DNA from: Planomonospora parontospora | Lineage (GTDB): Bacteria > Actinomycetota > Actinomycetes > Streptosporangiales > Streptosporangiaceae | DNA: 64,000 nucleotides | Reading direction: 5' to 3' | Assembly (NCBI GenBank): GCA_014647935.1 | Contig: BMQD01000009.1 | Coordinates: 124,001 to 188,000 of the forward strand | Shown: piece after piece, positions 50,537 to 58,110 of the stretch | How positions within the stretch are numbered: position 1 is the stretch's first letter | How the letters are laid out: every line of letters starts with the position of its first letter | The notes under the pieces: model-generated | Databases searched by the model: none | Told to the model about the DNA's origin: nothing | Seen by the model: only the letters and a program-made list of their open reading frames with translations | Position numbers and translations under genes: made by a program

Positions 50537-50616
50537 AAGCTACGGCAGGCCCGCGCGCGGTTCTTGCCAAGCGCCCGCACATTCCCGGGTGCCGGTTGTC
50601 ACCCCGTGACAACCGG
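50537..50616 (-). promoter_or_regulatory. FAAL-operon promoter with 25-bp perfect palindrome
   Basis: Minus-strand -10 box TAGCTT (50542-50537), 38 bases before the ATG, with a poor -35. Centred about 65 bp upstream is a perfect palindrome with 11-base arms CCGGTTGTCAC / GTGACAACCGG (50592-50602, 50606-50616) around CCC. It shares TTGTCA/GTGACAA and its exact position with the PKS promoter at 19861-19937. The site also lies upstream of the divergent IclR gene. Confidence 0.65.
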
Positions 50617-50749
50617 TCGCCGCCCGCACCACCGGGCCCGCCGCCACCCGTCCGGCGTCCATCCGCACCACCGGGGCCGCGGTCCGGTCCTGCGCGGTAC
50701 GGGGCGCCGGGGGACCGCCCCTCCGTCGAGGCGCCCGCCCGGCCACCCC

Positions 50750-50755
50750 GATAAT
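50750..50755 (+). promoter_or_regulatory. -10 box GATAAT of the IclR-type gene
   Basis: GATAAT ends 7 bases before ATG 50763, which puts the transcription start at or next to the start codon. No Shine-Dalgarno is present, so the message is probably leaderless. Confidence 0.55.
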
Positions 50756-50762
50756 CGAGGGC

Positions 50763-51395
50763 ATGGCGGCCGAATCCTCGCAGACCCTGGAGCGCGGCCT
50801 GCGCCTGCTCCGCCTGCTCTCCGGCGAGCTCCGGGGGCGGACCCCGACCGAGATCGCGGCCGAGCTGGAGCTGAGCCGCCCCGCGGTCTACCGCCTGCTG
50901 ACGACCCTGCAGCGCGAGGGCTTCGTTCGGCGCGACGGCGACGGCCGCGTCCACCTGGGGTTCGGCGTGCTGGTCCTGGCGCGCGCCGTGCAGCCGCTGC
51001 TGCGCGAGGGCGCCCTGCCCACCCTGCGCAGGCTCGCCGAGGAGGTGGGCGCCACCGCCCACCTCACCGTGGCCGAGGGTGACGAGGGCCTGGCCGTCGC
51101 GGTGGTCGAGCCGTCCTGGACCGACATGCACGTCGCCTACCGCGAGGGTTCCCGCCACCCGCTCGACCGGGGCGCGGCGGGCCGGGCCGTCCTCGCTCTC
51201 CGCGCCGGCCGCAGCGGCTACGTATCCACCGAGGGCCAGCTCCAGGAGGGCGCCCGCGGCATCGCCGCCCCCGTCCCCGGCCTCCCCTGGTTAGAGGCGT
51301 CCGTGGGCGTGATCGCCTTCACCCCGCTCGACCCGGACACGGTCGGCCCCCGCGTCGCCACCGCCGCCGCCGATCTCGCCCGCGCCCTCGGCTGA
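50763..51395 (+). CDS. IclR-family transcriptional regulator
   Basis: 210 residues, shorter than the usual 240-260. N-terminal winged helix (SSQTLERGLRLLRLLSGELRGRTPTEIAAELELSRPAVYRLLTTLQREGFVRRDGDGRVHLGFGVLVLARAV) and an IclR effector domain (LRRLAEEVGATAHLTVAEGDEGLAVAVVEPS...HPLDRGAAGRAVLALRAGRSGYVSTEGQLQEGARGIAAPV), truncated at the C-terminus compared with typical members. Divergent from the FAAL operon, so it is the first candidate for the protein that binds the palindrome at 50592-50616. A strong terminator follows. Confidence 0.87.
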   Translation: MAAESSQTLERGLRLLRLLSGELRGRTPTEIAAELELSRPAVYRLLTTLQREGFVRRDGDGRVHLGFGVLVLARAVQPLLREGALPTLRRLAEEVGATAHLTVAEGDEGLAVAVVEPSWTDMHVAYREGSRHPLDRGAAGRAVLALRAGRSGYVSTEGQLQEGARGIAAPVPGLPWLEASVGVIAFTPLDPDTVGPRVATAAADLARALG

Positions 51396-51420
51396 CCACG
51401 GCCGAACGGCCGACATCGAT

Positions 51421-51484
51421 GATCCTTTTCCGGGACGTGCACCGCCGCCGAACGGTCCGACGGTGCACGTCCCGGAGAAGGATC
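51421..51484. terminator. 24-bp inverted repeat between iclR-type gene and erm
   Basis: Arms 51421-51444 and 51461-51484 match at 23 of 24 positions (the exception is a wobble-type mismatch) around a 16-base loop. It lies between convergent genes. It is unusually long for a terminator and could have a second role. Confidence 0.75.
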
Positions 51485-51572
51485 TCTGCCGGCCCGGCTT
51501 CGTGCACCGGGACGGCGGCCGGTGACCGCGGGCACGGCCGGTGACCGTACGGCACGGCCCCCGGCCGTACGG

Positions 51573-52421
51573 TTACCGGTGCAGGTGCTCGTAGAGCACC
51601 CGCCAGCGGTCGGGGTGGACGTGGGCGACGACCGCGTCCGGGTTGACGCCCGCGGCGGTGAAGGCCGCGTCGACCCGGTCCGCCGGGTGGCGAAGCCGCA
51701 GGGTCGCGTGCAGGGAGCCGCCCAGGCCGGTGAAGCCGTACTCGACGAAGTCCCGGTAGCCGGGCAGGTCGGGCCCGGCCTGCCCGGGCGGGGCCGTACG
51801 GCGCTCGATCCGCAGGATCGCGGAGTCGACCGCCGGGACGGGCCGGAACGCCTCGCGGCCGATGCCGTCCAGCAACTCCCAGCGGTACCAGGGCCACGTC
51901 CGCACGGTCAGCATGCTCCAGCGGCCGAAGTCGCCGGTGCGCTTGCGCGCGTACTCCAACTGCGTGACCAGGGTGGCCGAGGTGAGGCCGGGCGCCCGCA
52001 GGCACCAGTCGACGATCTTCGAGGTGATCGCGTAGGGGATGTTCCCGGCGACCGCGAACGGCTCGCGCGGCGCGCGGGCGGCCAGGAAGTCGCCCCGGAC
52101 GACGCGGATGCGCTCGTCGCCCGAGGTGCGGGCGGCCAGTTTCCCGGCGAGCAGCGGGTCGATCTCGTAGCCGACGACCTGACCGCAGGTCTCGGCGAGC
52201 GCCCGGGTCAGCACGCCCTCCCCCGCGCCCGGTTCGAGGACCAGGTCGTGCGGGCCGGCGGCCTCGGCCACGCGGGCGACCGCGTCCGGGTCGACCAGGA
52301 AGTTCTGCGACAGGACGCGCCGGTCCCGGTCGCGGGCCGTCCGGCCACCGGTACGGCCGCCGCCGTTGCGGACGGCGCGCCGGGTGTGCGAGTGGTTTCC
52401 GTGAGCGAAGGACTGCGCCAC
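51573..52421 (-). CDS. erm: Erm-type 23S rRNA (adenine-N6) methyltransferase
   Basis: 282 residues from GTG 52421 (GAAAGGG 7-8 bases upstream). SAM-dependent methyltransferase of the KsgA/Erm superfamily, closer to actinomycete Erm: RDRDRRVLSQNFLVDPDAVARVA, motif I LEPGAGEGVLTRAL, NIPYAITSKIVDWCLRAPGLTSATLVTQLEYARKRTGDFGRWSMLTVRTWPWYRWELL, and FRPVPAVDSAILRIERR, which matches the ErmE/ErmS pattern. It would methylate A2058 and give macrolide-lincosamide-streptogramin B resistance. The N-terminal 35 residues are basic and His-rich. A 22-codon leader peptide lies 79 bp upstream, suggesting translational or transcriptional attenuation. The frame extends further upstream without similarity. Confidence 0.88.
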   Translation of the reverse strand: MAQSFAHGNHSHTRRAVRNGGGRTGGRTARDRDRRVLSQNFLVDPDAVARVAEAAGPHDLVLEPGAGEGVLTRALAETCGQVVGYEIDPLLAGKLAARTSGDERIRVVRGDFLAARAPREPFAVAGNIPYAITSKIVDWCLRAPGLTSATLVTQLEYARKRTGDFGRWSMLTVRTWPWYRWELLDGIGREAFRPVPAVDSAILRIERRTAPPGQAGPDLPGYRDFVEYGFTGLGGSLHATLRLRHPADRVDAAFTAAGVNPDAVVAHVHPDRWRVLYEHLHR

Positions 52422-52500
52422 AGTGTTGCCCTTTCGGGTCCGAGATGAACAGGTCTCGGAGGCCCCAGGGCACGCGCAGGAGGAAGCGGGTTCTCTCCCC

Positions 52501-52569
52501 CTACCGGCCCGGGGCCGGGCTGCGGCGGATGCGGACGGAGAAGATCGGCCCATGGCACGAAAGCGACAT
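52501..52569 (-). CDS. Candidate erm leader peptide (22 residues)
   Basis: ATG 52569 lies about 7 bases after a -10 box, so the message may start at its first codon (leaderless). The peptide reads MSLSCHGPIFSV, then RIRRSPAPGR, and stops at TAG 52501. It contains GPIFSV and an R-I-R-R stretch; Arg-X-Arg (+X+) is a known macrolide-dependent ribosome-stalling motif, and IF-V resembles the ErmC-type IFVI. Downstream, before erm, are short inverted repeats: a GGCCCGG-type palindrome at 52505-52519 and TCCGAG/CTCGGA at 52439-52460. Confidence 0.5.
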   Translation of the reverse strand: MSLSCHGPIFSVRIRRSPAPGR

Positions 52570-52576
52570 GCGGGCC

Positions 52577-52606
52577 AGGCTAGGCACCGGCCTCGCCCGT
52601 GCACAA
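52577..52606 (-). promoter_or_regulatory. Promoter of the erm leader transcript
   Basis: Minus strand: -35 TTGTGC (52606-52601), 18-base spacer, -10 TAGCCT (52582-52577). The predicted start is near 52570, one base before the leader ATG at 52569. Confidence 0.5.
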
Positions 52607-52755
52607 ACGGTTTTCCGCCCCTCGCCGCCCGCGGCCGGAGGCACCTCCTCCGGCCGCGGGCTGACGGCGGAACGACCGTGCGCCCTCCGGCGGACCGCCC
52701 ACGCATACCCCGGCAGATCGCACATGCATCCGCGGCAGATTGCTAACCGGGTCAG

Positions 52756-52839
52756 CGGCGAACCGACCATCCGCCATCCGGCAGAACGACCACCAACCCA
52801 TCGGCGAACCGACCACCAGCCATCCGGCAGAACGACCAC
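52756..52839 (+). repeat. 46-bp spaced direct repeat upstream of the AAA/DUF4143 gene
   Basis: A 38-bp unit starting CGGCGAACCGACCA and ending GGCAGAACGACCAC occurs at 52756-52793 and 52802-52839 with two or three differences. It lies 34 bp upstream of the ATPase start and just upstream of its likely promoter (TACCTT at 52860, 7 bases before a leaderless ATG). Confidence 0.8.
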
Positions 52840-52872
52840 GCACCTCATCTCATCTGCGTTACCTTCGTCAGC

Positions 52873-54138
52873 ATGAGCGACGCGAAGGTCTTCAGGAGGC
52901 ATGCGGATTCCATGGTGATGGAGGCCATGGAGGATACGCGCGTGATCGTTGTGAACGGTGCTCGCCAGGTGGGGAAGAGCACCCTCGCCAGGCTGGTCAC
53001 CGAACGCTTTCCCGGTTCCAGGGAGCTCTACTTGGACGATCCCGCCATACTGGCGGCGGCGCGGGAAGATCCCATGGGGATCGTGCGCCATGATGGACTA
53101 CTCCTCATCGATGAAATACAGCACGCCCCCGAATTGCTTCTTCCGATCAAACGGGAGGTGGATCGGGACCCGCGGCCAGGGCACTACATACTGACCGGCT
53201 CGGCGCGCCTCCTCGACCTTCGCGACCTTCCGGACGCACTCCCCGGACGCACGGAAACGATCGAGTTGTGGCCGCTGTCACAGGGAGAGATCGACTCCAC
53301 GCCGGACGGTTTCGTCGACGAGGCGTTCCGGCAAGGCGCCGATCTGGCCGTCACGCCCAGCCGGCTGCTGAAGAAGGACTATGTGACACGAGCTCTACGC
53401 GGCGGGTATCCGGAAGCCGTGCGCCGCGATGCGGGCCGTAGACGCGCACGGTTCTTCGAGTCCTACATAACCGATCTGGTGACCCGCGACGTCCGACAGA
53501 TCTCCGACATCGAACGACCGGCCGAGATGCGCAGATTACTGGGCGTGGTCGCTGCGCGCATGGGCACCCTGGGCGTGGTGCAGGCCATCGCCAACGACGT
53601 CGGGATGCCCCGGGTAACCCTGTCGAGGTACCTGGACCTCCTGGAACTCGTGTTCGTGACGAAGCGGATCCCCGCATGGTCGTCCAACTTGACGACGAGA
53701 GCCATATCCACGCCAAAATTGATCATGGTCGACTCCGGACTGGCCGGCAGACTGGCCGGCCTCTCCCCGGAGCGGGCGTTGGATCCCATCGCACCCGTAG
53801 GGCAGCTGCTGGAGAACTTCGTCATCGGAGAGATCGCCCGCCAGCTCACCTGGTGCGACGAGCCCGTGCAGCTCTTCCACTACCGTGATCGCGACAAAGT
53901 CGAAGTCGACATCGTGCTGGAGCACGCTTCCGGAGAAGTCATCGGAATCGAGGTCAAGGCCGGGGAAACGATACGCCGCGACGATTTCCGAGGACTCCGT
54001 CACCTGGAGGACCGCCTCGGCGACCGATTCAAAGCCGGTTTCATTCTCTACACCGGAAGCGAACCGCTTTCTTTCGGCGACCGGAGGAAGGCGTTCCCGA
54101 TCTCAGCCCTGTGGGAGGTCGGCCCGCCGCAACGCTGA
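52873..54138 (+). CDS. AAA ATPase with C-terminal DUF4143 (nuclease-like) domain
   Basis: 421 residues. N-terminal AAA_14 domain: Walker A NGARQVGKSTLARL (about 28), Walker B LLLIDEIQHAPELL, sensor ILTGSARLLDL; a linking winged-helix-like region (TLGVVQAIANDVGMPRVTLSRYLDLLELVFVTKRIPAW); C-terminal DUF4143 with a PD-(D/E)xK-like motif (KVEVDIVLEHASGEVIGIEVKAG: D...E-V-K). Such proteins are common, patchily distributed and of unsettled role (ATP-dependent, defence or mobile-element linked). GC content and codon use are visibly lower than the neighbours (many A/T third positions), which suggests transfer. Probably leaderless: TACCTT is 7 bases before ATG. Confidence 0.9.
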   Translation: MSDAKVFRRHADSMVMEAMEDTRVIVVNGARQVGKSTLARLVTERFPGSRELYLDDPAILAAAREDPMGIVRHDGLLLIDEIQHAPELLLPIKREVDRDPRPGHYILTGSARLLDLRDLPDALPGRTETIELWPLSQGEIDSTPDGFVDEAFRQGADLAVTPSRLLKKDYVTRALRGGYPEAVRRDAGRRRARFFESYITDLVTRDVRQISDIERPAEMRRLLGVVAARMGTLGVVQAIANDVGMPRVTLSRYLDLLELVFVTKRIPAWSSNLTTRAISTPKLIMVDSGLAGRLAGLSPERALDPIAPVGQLLENFVIGEIARQLTWCDEPVQLFHYRDRDKVEVDIVLEHASGEVIGIEVKAGETIRRDDFRGLRHLEDRLGDRFKAGFILYTGSEPLSFGDRRKAFPISALWEVGPPQR

Positions 54139-54240
54139 CCGCCGATGACCACCCGCATACGGCGCGCCAAGGGCGAAGGCCCGGATCCCACCGGACGATC
54201 GGAGCGGCCCCGGCGAGCAGCGATCGAGTAGAAAGGAGGC

Positions 54241-54936
54241 ATGACGCCGGAGCGGGCGCGCACGCCGTGGTGGGCTCTGGGCCTCGCCGTGCGGGTCGTG
54301 CTGCTCGCGCTCCTGCTCTGGGGCGTGCTGGTCGCAGCGCTGCGCGCCTTCCCGGCGGATCGCCCCCTGGAGGACTTCCGCGCCGCCGCCGGAGCCGGCC
54401 GGGTCACCCACGTCGGCTACCGGGAGCAGGACGGCGACGTCTACCGGCTGACGTGGGCGGAGGGGCCGCTGGTCTGGCGGCAGGTCCAGGGCCTGTCGGC
54501 GGGCGACGGCCCGGAGATCTACTCGGTCGAGCGGCTCCACCGCGATCTCGGCGCGGACCGGCCCGGACCCGCCGGACCGGAACGCGACTCGGACGCCAAC
54601 GGCTTCTTCCCCGACTGGCCGTTCGACACTTCTCCGAGCGGCATCGGCTGGTGGGTCGGTGCGGCCTGGGTGGCCGCCTTCCTCATCATGATCGGCTCGA
54701 CGCCCCGGCTGGGCAACAGGTGGGCGTGGTTCTGGCTGTTCACCGCCGGGCAGTTCGGCGCGCTCCTGTTCCTCCTGCTCGAACCCCGGCCGCTCTGGTT
54801 CGGCCCGGAGCGGGAACCGGCGCCGCGGAAGAGGTGGGACGGTGGGACGGGCTGCCTGCTCTCGATCGGCCTGGGCTTCGCCGCCATGGCCGCCGCGGTG
54901 GTCCTCGGCCGCCTGACGGGCCTCCTCCTCGGATGA
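54241..54936 (+). CDS. Membrane protein of unknown function
   Basis: 231 residues. GAAAGGAGG directly before ATG 54241 is a near-perfect Shine-Dalgarno. Helix 1 (ALGLAVRVVLLALLLWGVLVAALRAF), then an extracytoplasmic part of about 100 residues with a YREQDGDVYRLTWAEGPLVWRQVQG beta-rich stretch, then three helices (GIGWWVGAAWVAAFLIMIG; WAWFWLFTAGQFGALLFLLLEPRPLWFG; GCLLSIGLGFAAMAAAVVLGRLTGLLLG). No family recognised. It stands alone, convergent with the GGDEF gene. Confidence 0.75.
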   Translation: MTPERARTPWWALGLAVRVVLLALLLWGVLVAALRAFPADRPLEDFRAAAGAGRVTHVGYREQDGDVYRLTWAEGPLVWRQVQGLSAGDGPEIYSVERLHRDLGADRPGPAGPERDSDANGFFPDWPFDTSPSGIGWWVGAAWVAAFLIMIGSTPRLGNRWAWFWLFTAGQFGALLFLLLEPRPLWFGPEREPAPRKRWDGGTGCLLSIGLGFAAMAAAVVLGRLTGLLLG

Positions 54937-55057
54937 CCGAGGTCACTCGACCGGAACCGGCTGAGAAGCGGTCTCCGGACAACGCCTCCCAGCCGGTCCC
55001 GGTATCCGGTCCTCCATCCCGGGCGGCAGCGGCAGGAGCCGGGTCCGCGGGCGGCGC

Positions 55058-56752
55058 TCAGGCCGCCTCACCGGTGGCGAGGTGCGCCGGACCGGTGGTG
55101 AGGTGCGCCGGATCGGACCGGCGGTCGCCCGAGGGGACCGCCGGGGTCTCCACCGGCCCCCCGGAAGGGGCGGAGCCGGCCCGCTCGACCCGGTCGCGGC
55201 CCCGGCGCTTGGCCTCGTACAGTGCCGCGTCGGCGGCCCTGAGCAGGTCCTCCGTGCTCCCTCCGGCCGCCAGCCCGGCGACGCCGGCGCTGAAGGTGAC
55301 CGTGAGCGCCCGGCCGTCCACCTCTATCGCGGTACGGCCCGTCCGTTCGCGGAGCCGCTCGACCAGCCGCCAGGCGGACTCCTCGGTCACGCCCGGCAGC
55401 AGCAGGACGAACTCCTCGCCCCCGTAGCGGGCGACCACGTCGCCCTGCCGTACGGAGTCGGCGAGCAGCCCGGCGAGGCGGACGAGCACCGCGTCCCCGC
55501 CGCCGTGCCCGTAGGTGTCGTTGATCCGCTTGAAGTGGTCGACGTCGATGATGGCCAGGCTGAGCGGCGCGCCCTCCCCGGCGGCCCGCCGCGCCTCCCG
55601 CTCCAGCGTGTCCACCAGGTGGCGGCGGTTGTGCAGCCCGGTCAGCGCGTCCCGTACGGCCTGCTCGGCGAGGTCCGTGCGGAGCGCCTCGTTCACGCGC
55701 AGCTGCTCGCGGAGCCGGGCGGCGGACTCCTCCGCCTCGCGCCGCCGCCGGTTGAGCTCGGTCACGTCCCGGCCGACCAGCGCCCAGCCGACCGCGTCGC
55801 CGCGGCGGTCGCGCAGCACGCTGGCCCGCACGTGCAGGTCGACGCGCCGGCCCCGCGTGTCCGTCAGGGTCTGCTCGGTGTCGGTACCCTCGGTCAGGGC
55901 GAGGTCGAACCCCCGGATCTCGGTGATCACCCTCCCCTCCAGCCGCTCGGGCAGCCCGGGTACGGTCCGCGCCAGCAGGTCGCGGGCGGCCGCGTTGAGA
56001 TCGAGGATCCGGCCGTCCCGGTCGAGCACGGCGACCGCGTCGGTCATCGAGTCGAAGACCTGCCCGTGCGCCACCTGGATGTGCTGCGACAGGGAGCGGA
56101 CCAGCATCCTGTAGGTGATGAGCGCCGTGACGCCGAGGCCGAGCGCGGTCAGGTCCGGCACGGGGACGGGCAGGGCCGCGCTCGCGCCGGCCAGGCCGGG
56201 CGGGACGAAACCGGCCAGCGTCCAGTCGTACAGTTCCCGCCGGCCGCGCGGCGCCCGCCGCCGCGCCCGGACCACCCGCACCACGCCGGCCGTGAGCAGG
56301 ACGTAGAGGTAGACCGCGCTGACCGGGAAGGCCGGGCCGGGGGCGGGGACGAGCACGTCCCAGGCGCCCGGCCGGAGGCCGGTGTAGAGGAGGTGGTGCC
56401 GGGGGTTGGTCACGGCCAGGACCAGTTCCGCCGCGGGCTGGACGGCCAGCAGCAGCATGACCCGCCGGGAGACCCGCCAGGACCGGTCCGCCACGATCCT
56501 GGTCAGGCAGAAGACGCCCGCCACCACGATGCCCAGCACCAGGTGGGACGCGGTCGCGACCGGCCAGGCGACGTCCGGGCGCGCCGTCAGGAGGTTGACC
56601 AGGCCCAGGGCGGCCATCACCGCGATGCACGCCGCGATGAAGGCGTTCGCGTCGGCGAGCGGGTCCCGCCTCCGCCCCCACCGGTGGGCGGCGGCGATCA
56701 CGGCGGACCCCGCGGCCGAGGTCGCGAACCCCGCGGCGAGCAGCCCCAGCAT
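55058..56752 (-). CDS. Membrane diguanylate cyclase: 7TM-PAS-GGDEF
   Basis: 564 residues. N-terminal seven-helix sensor of the histidine-kinase_7TM type (about 1-215), a PAS domain (HGQVFDSMTDAVAVLDRDGRILDLNAAARDLLARTVPGL..., about 228-345), a short coiled coil (LNRRRREAEESAARLREQLRVNEALRTDLAEQ), and a GGDEF domain with GGEEF (YGGEEFVLLLPGV) and VDHFKRINDTYGHGGGDAVL, all catalytic features intact. It makes c-di-GMP from GTP in response to a membrane or PAS signal. No EAL domain. The C-terminus has a short PAHLTTGPAHLATG repeat. The hmgA operon is divergent. Confidence 0.9.
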   Translation of the reverse strand: MLGLLAAGFATSAAGSAVIAAAHRWGRRRDPLADANAFIAACIAVMAALGLVNLLTARPDVAWPVATASHLVLGIVVAGVFCLTRIVADRSWRVSRRVMLLLAVQPAAELVLAVTNPRHHLLYTGLRPGAWDVLVPAPGPAFPVSAVYLYVLLTAGVVRVVRARRRAPRGRRELYDWTLAGFVPPGLAGASAALPVPVPDLTALGLGVTALITYRMLVRSLSQHIQVAHGQVFDSMTDAVAVLDRDGRILDLNAAARDLLARTVPGLPERLEGRVITEIRGFDLALTEGTDTEQTLTDTRGRRVDLHVRASVLRDRRGDAVGWALVGRDVTELNRRRREAEESAARLREQLRVNEALRTDLAEQAVRDALTGLHNRRHLVDTLEREARRAAGEGAPLSLAIIDVDHFKRINDTYGHGGGDAVLVRLAGLLADSVRQGDVVARYGGEEFVLLLPGVTEESAWRLVERLRERTGRTAIEVDGRALTVTFSAGVAGLAAGGSTEDLLRAADAALYEAKRRGRDRVERAGSAPSGGPVETPAVPSGDRRSDPAHLTTGPAHLATGEAA

Positions 56753-56898
56753 GCCGCCTCCTCCCGTCCTCGGTGTCCGTCACGGCCTCATCGGCGGGCG
56801 GCGCGCCGACCTGAGCCCGTCACGGACGGAATCCGGTGGAGCACCCGGCGCGACGTTTGACAGCACCCGGCACGGTGGCGGATGGTTGTTCGTATAGA

Positions 56899-56923
56899 GG
56901 ACGCATACGTCCGATAAACGGAC
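56899..56923 (+). promoter_or_regulatory. Overlapping palindromes before hmgA
   Basis: GGACG-CATA-CGTCC (56899-56912) overlaps GTCCG-ATAAA-CGGAC (56909-56923), giving three alternating half-sites one helical turn apart, 18 bp before ATG 56941. TATAGA and GATAAA in the same stretch could be -10 boxes. Likely operator of a repressor of homogentisate catabolism. Confidence 0.6.
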
Positions 56924-56940
56924 AAACCTGGGAGAAGCGC

Positions 56941-58110
56941 ATGCCGTACTACCGCGTCGTGGGGGAGGTACCCCGCAAACGCCACGTCCAGTTCCGGCGG
57001 CCCGACGGCGGGCTGTACGCCGAGGAGCTGATGGGCGAGGAGGGGTTCTCCAGTGACTCCTCGCTCCTCTACCACCGCCACCTGCCCACGGCGATCGTCA
57101 AGGCGGAGGCGGTGGAGCCCGACGAGGCCGCGGTGCTGACGCCCAACCTGCCGCTCTCCCCCCGCCACTTCCGCACCCAGGACCTGCCCGCCGGAGGCGA
57201 CCTCGTCACCGGCCGCGGACTGATCGCGGGCAACGCCGACGTCCGCATGTCGTACGCCGCGACCGAGGCGCCCAGCGGCCTCTACCGCAACTCCATGGGC
57301 GACGAGTGCGTCTACGTCGCGAGCGGCCGGGTCGTGTTCGAGTCGACCTACGGGGCCATCGAGGCCGGCGAGGGCGACTACGTGGTGGTCCCGACCGGCA
57401 CGATCCACCGCTGGGTGCCGCAGGGCCGGGTGACGGCCTTCGTGATCGAGGCGTCCGGGCACATCCGCCCGCCCAAGCGCTACCTGTCGAAGTACGGCCA
57501 GTTCCTGGAGCACGCCCCCTACTGCGAGCGCGACCTGCGCACCCCGGCCGAGCCGCTGACCGCCGAGGGCGAGGACGTCCCGGTGCTGGTCCGCACGCGC
57601 GGCGGGCTGACCCGGCTGGTCTACCGCAACCACCCCTTCGACGTGGTCGGCTGGGACGGCTGCCTGTACCCCTACGCGTTCAACATCAACGACTTCGAGC
57701 CGATCGTGAAGGGCATCCACGCCCCGCCGCCGGTCCACCAGACCTTCGAGGGCCCGAACTTCGTGATCTGCTCCTTCTGCCCGCGCCCGCTGGACTTCCA
57801 CCCGGACGCCGTGCCGATCCCGTACAACCACCACAACGTCGACTCCGACGAGCTGATGTTCTACGCGGGCGGCGACTACACCGCGCGCAAGGGCTCCGGC
57901 ATCGACGTCGGCTCGGTCTCGCTGCACCCCGCCGGGTTCACCCACGGCCCGCAGCCGGGCGCCGTGGAGGCCGTCCTGGAGGCGGTGCGGCAGGGGCACA
58001 CCCGCACCAACGAGCTGGCCGTGATGGTCGACACCTTCCGCCCGCTCGACCTGGGCCCCGCCGGGCTCTCGGTCGAGGACCCCGCCTACGCCTGGACGTG
58101 GTCGCGGTGA
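56941..58110 (+). CDS. hmgA: Homogentisate 1,2-dioxygenase
   Basis: 389 residues. Cupin-fold enzyme with the metal site in the C-terminal part: PYNHHNVDSDELMFYAGGDY (Glu ligand) and HPAGFTHGPQPG (His ligands), plus NINDFEPIVKGIHAPPPVHQTFEGPNFVICSFCPRPLDF. It opens the aromatic ring of homogentisate to maleylacetoacetate in tyrosine/phenylalanine breakdown. ATG 56941 has GGGAGAAG upstream. GTGA overlap with the next gene; three-gene operon with fumarylacetoacetase. Confidence 0.95.
   Translation: MPYYRVVGEVPRKRHVQFRRPDGGLYAEELMGEEGFSSDSSLLYHRHLPTAIVKAEAVEPDEAAVLTPNLPLSPRHFRTQDLPAGGDLVTGRGLIAGNADVRMSYAATEAPSGLYRNSMGDECVYVASGRVVFESTYGAIEAGEGDYVVVPTGTIHRWVPQGRVTAFVIEASGHIRPPKRYLSKYGQFLEHAPYCERDLRTPAEPLTAEGEDVPVLVRTRGGLTRLVYRNHPFDVVGWDGCLYPYAFNINDFEPIVKGIHAPPPVHQTFEGPNFVICSFCPRPLDFHPDAVPIPYNHHNVDSDELMFYAGGDYTARKGSGIDVGSVSLHPAGFTHGPQPGAVEAVLEAVRQGHTRTNELAVMVDTFRPLDLGPAGLSVEDPAYAWTWSR

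Noticed and set aside
52422-52706. N-terminal extension of Erm
   Set aside because: Low-complexity basic sequence without similarity; GTG 52421 has GAAAGGG, and the upstream region fits a leader-peptide control region better.
52756-52839. CRISPR array upstream of the AAA gene
   Set aside because: Only two imperfect 38-bp units with an 8-bp gap and no cas genes.
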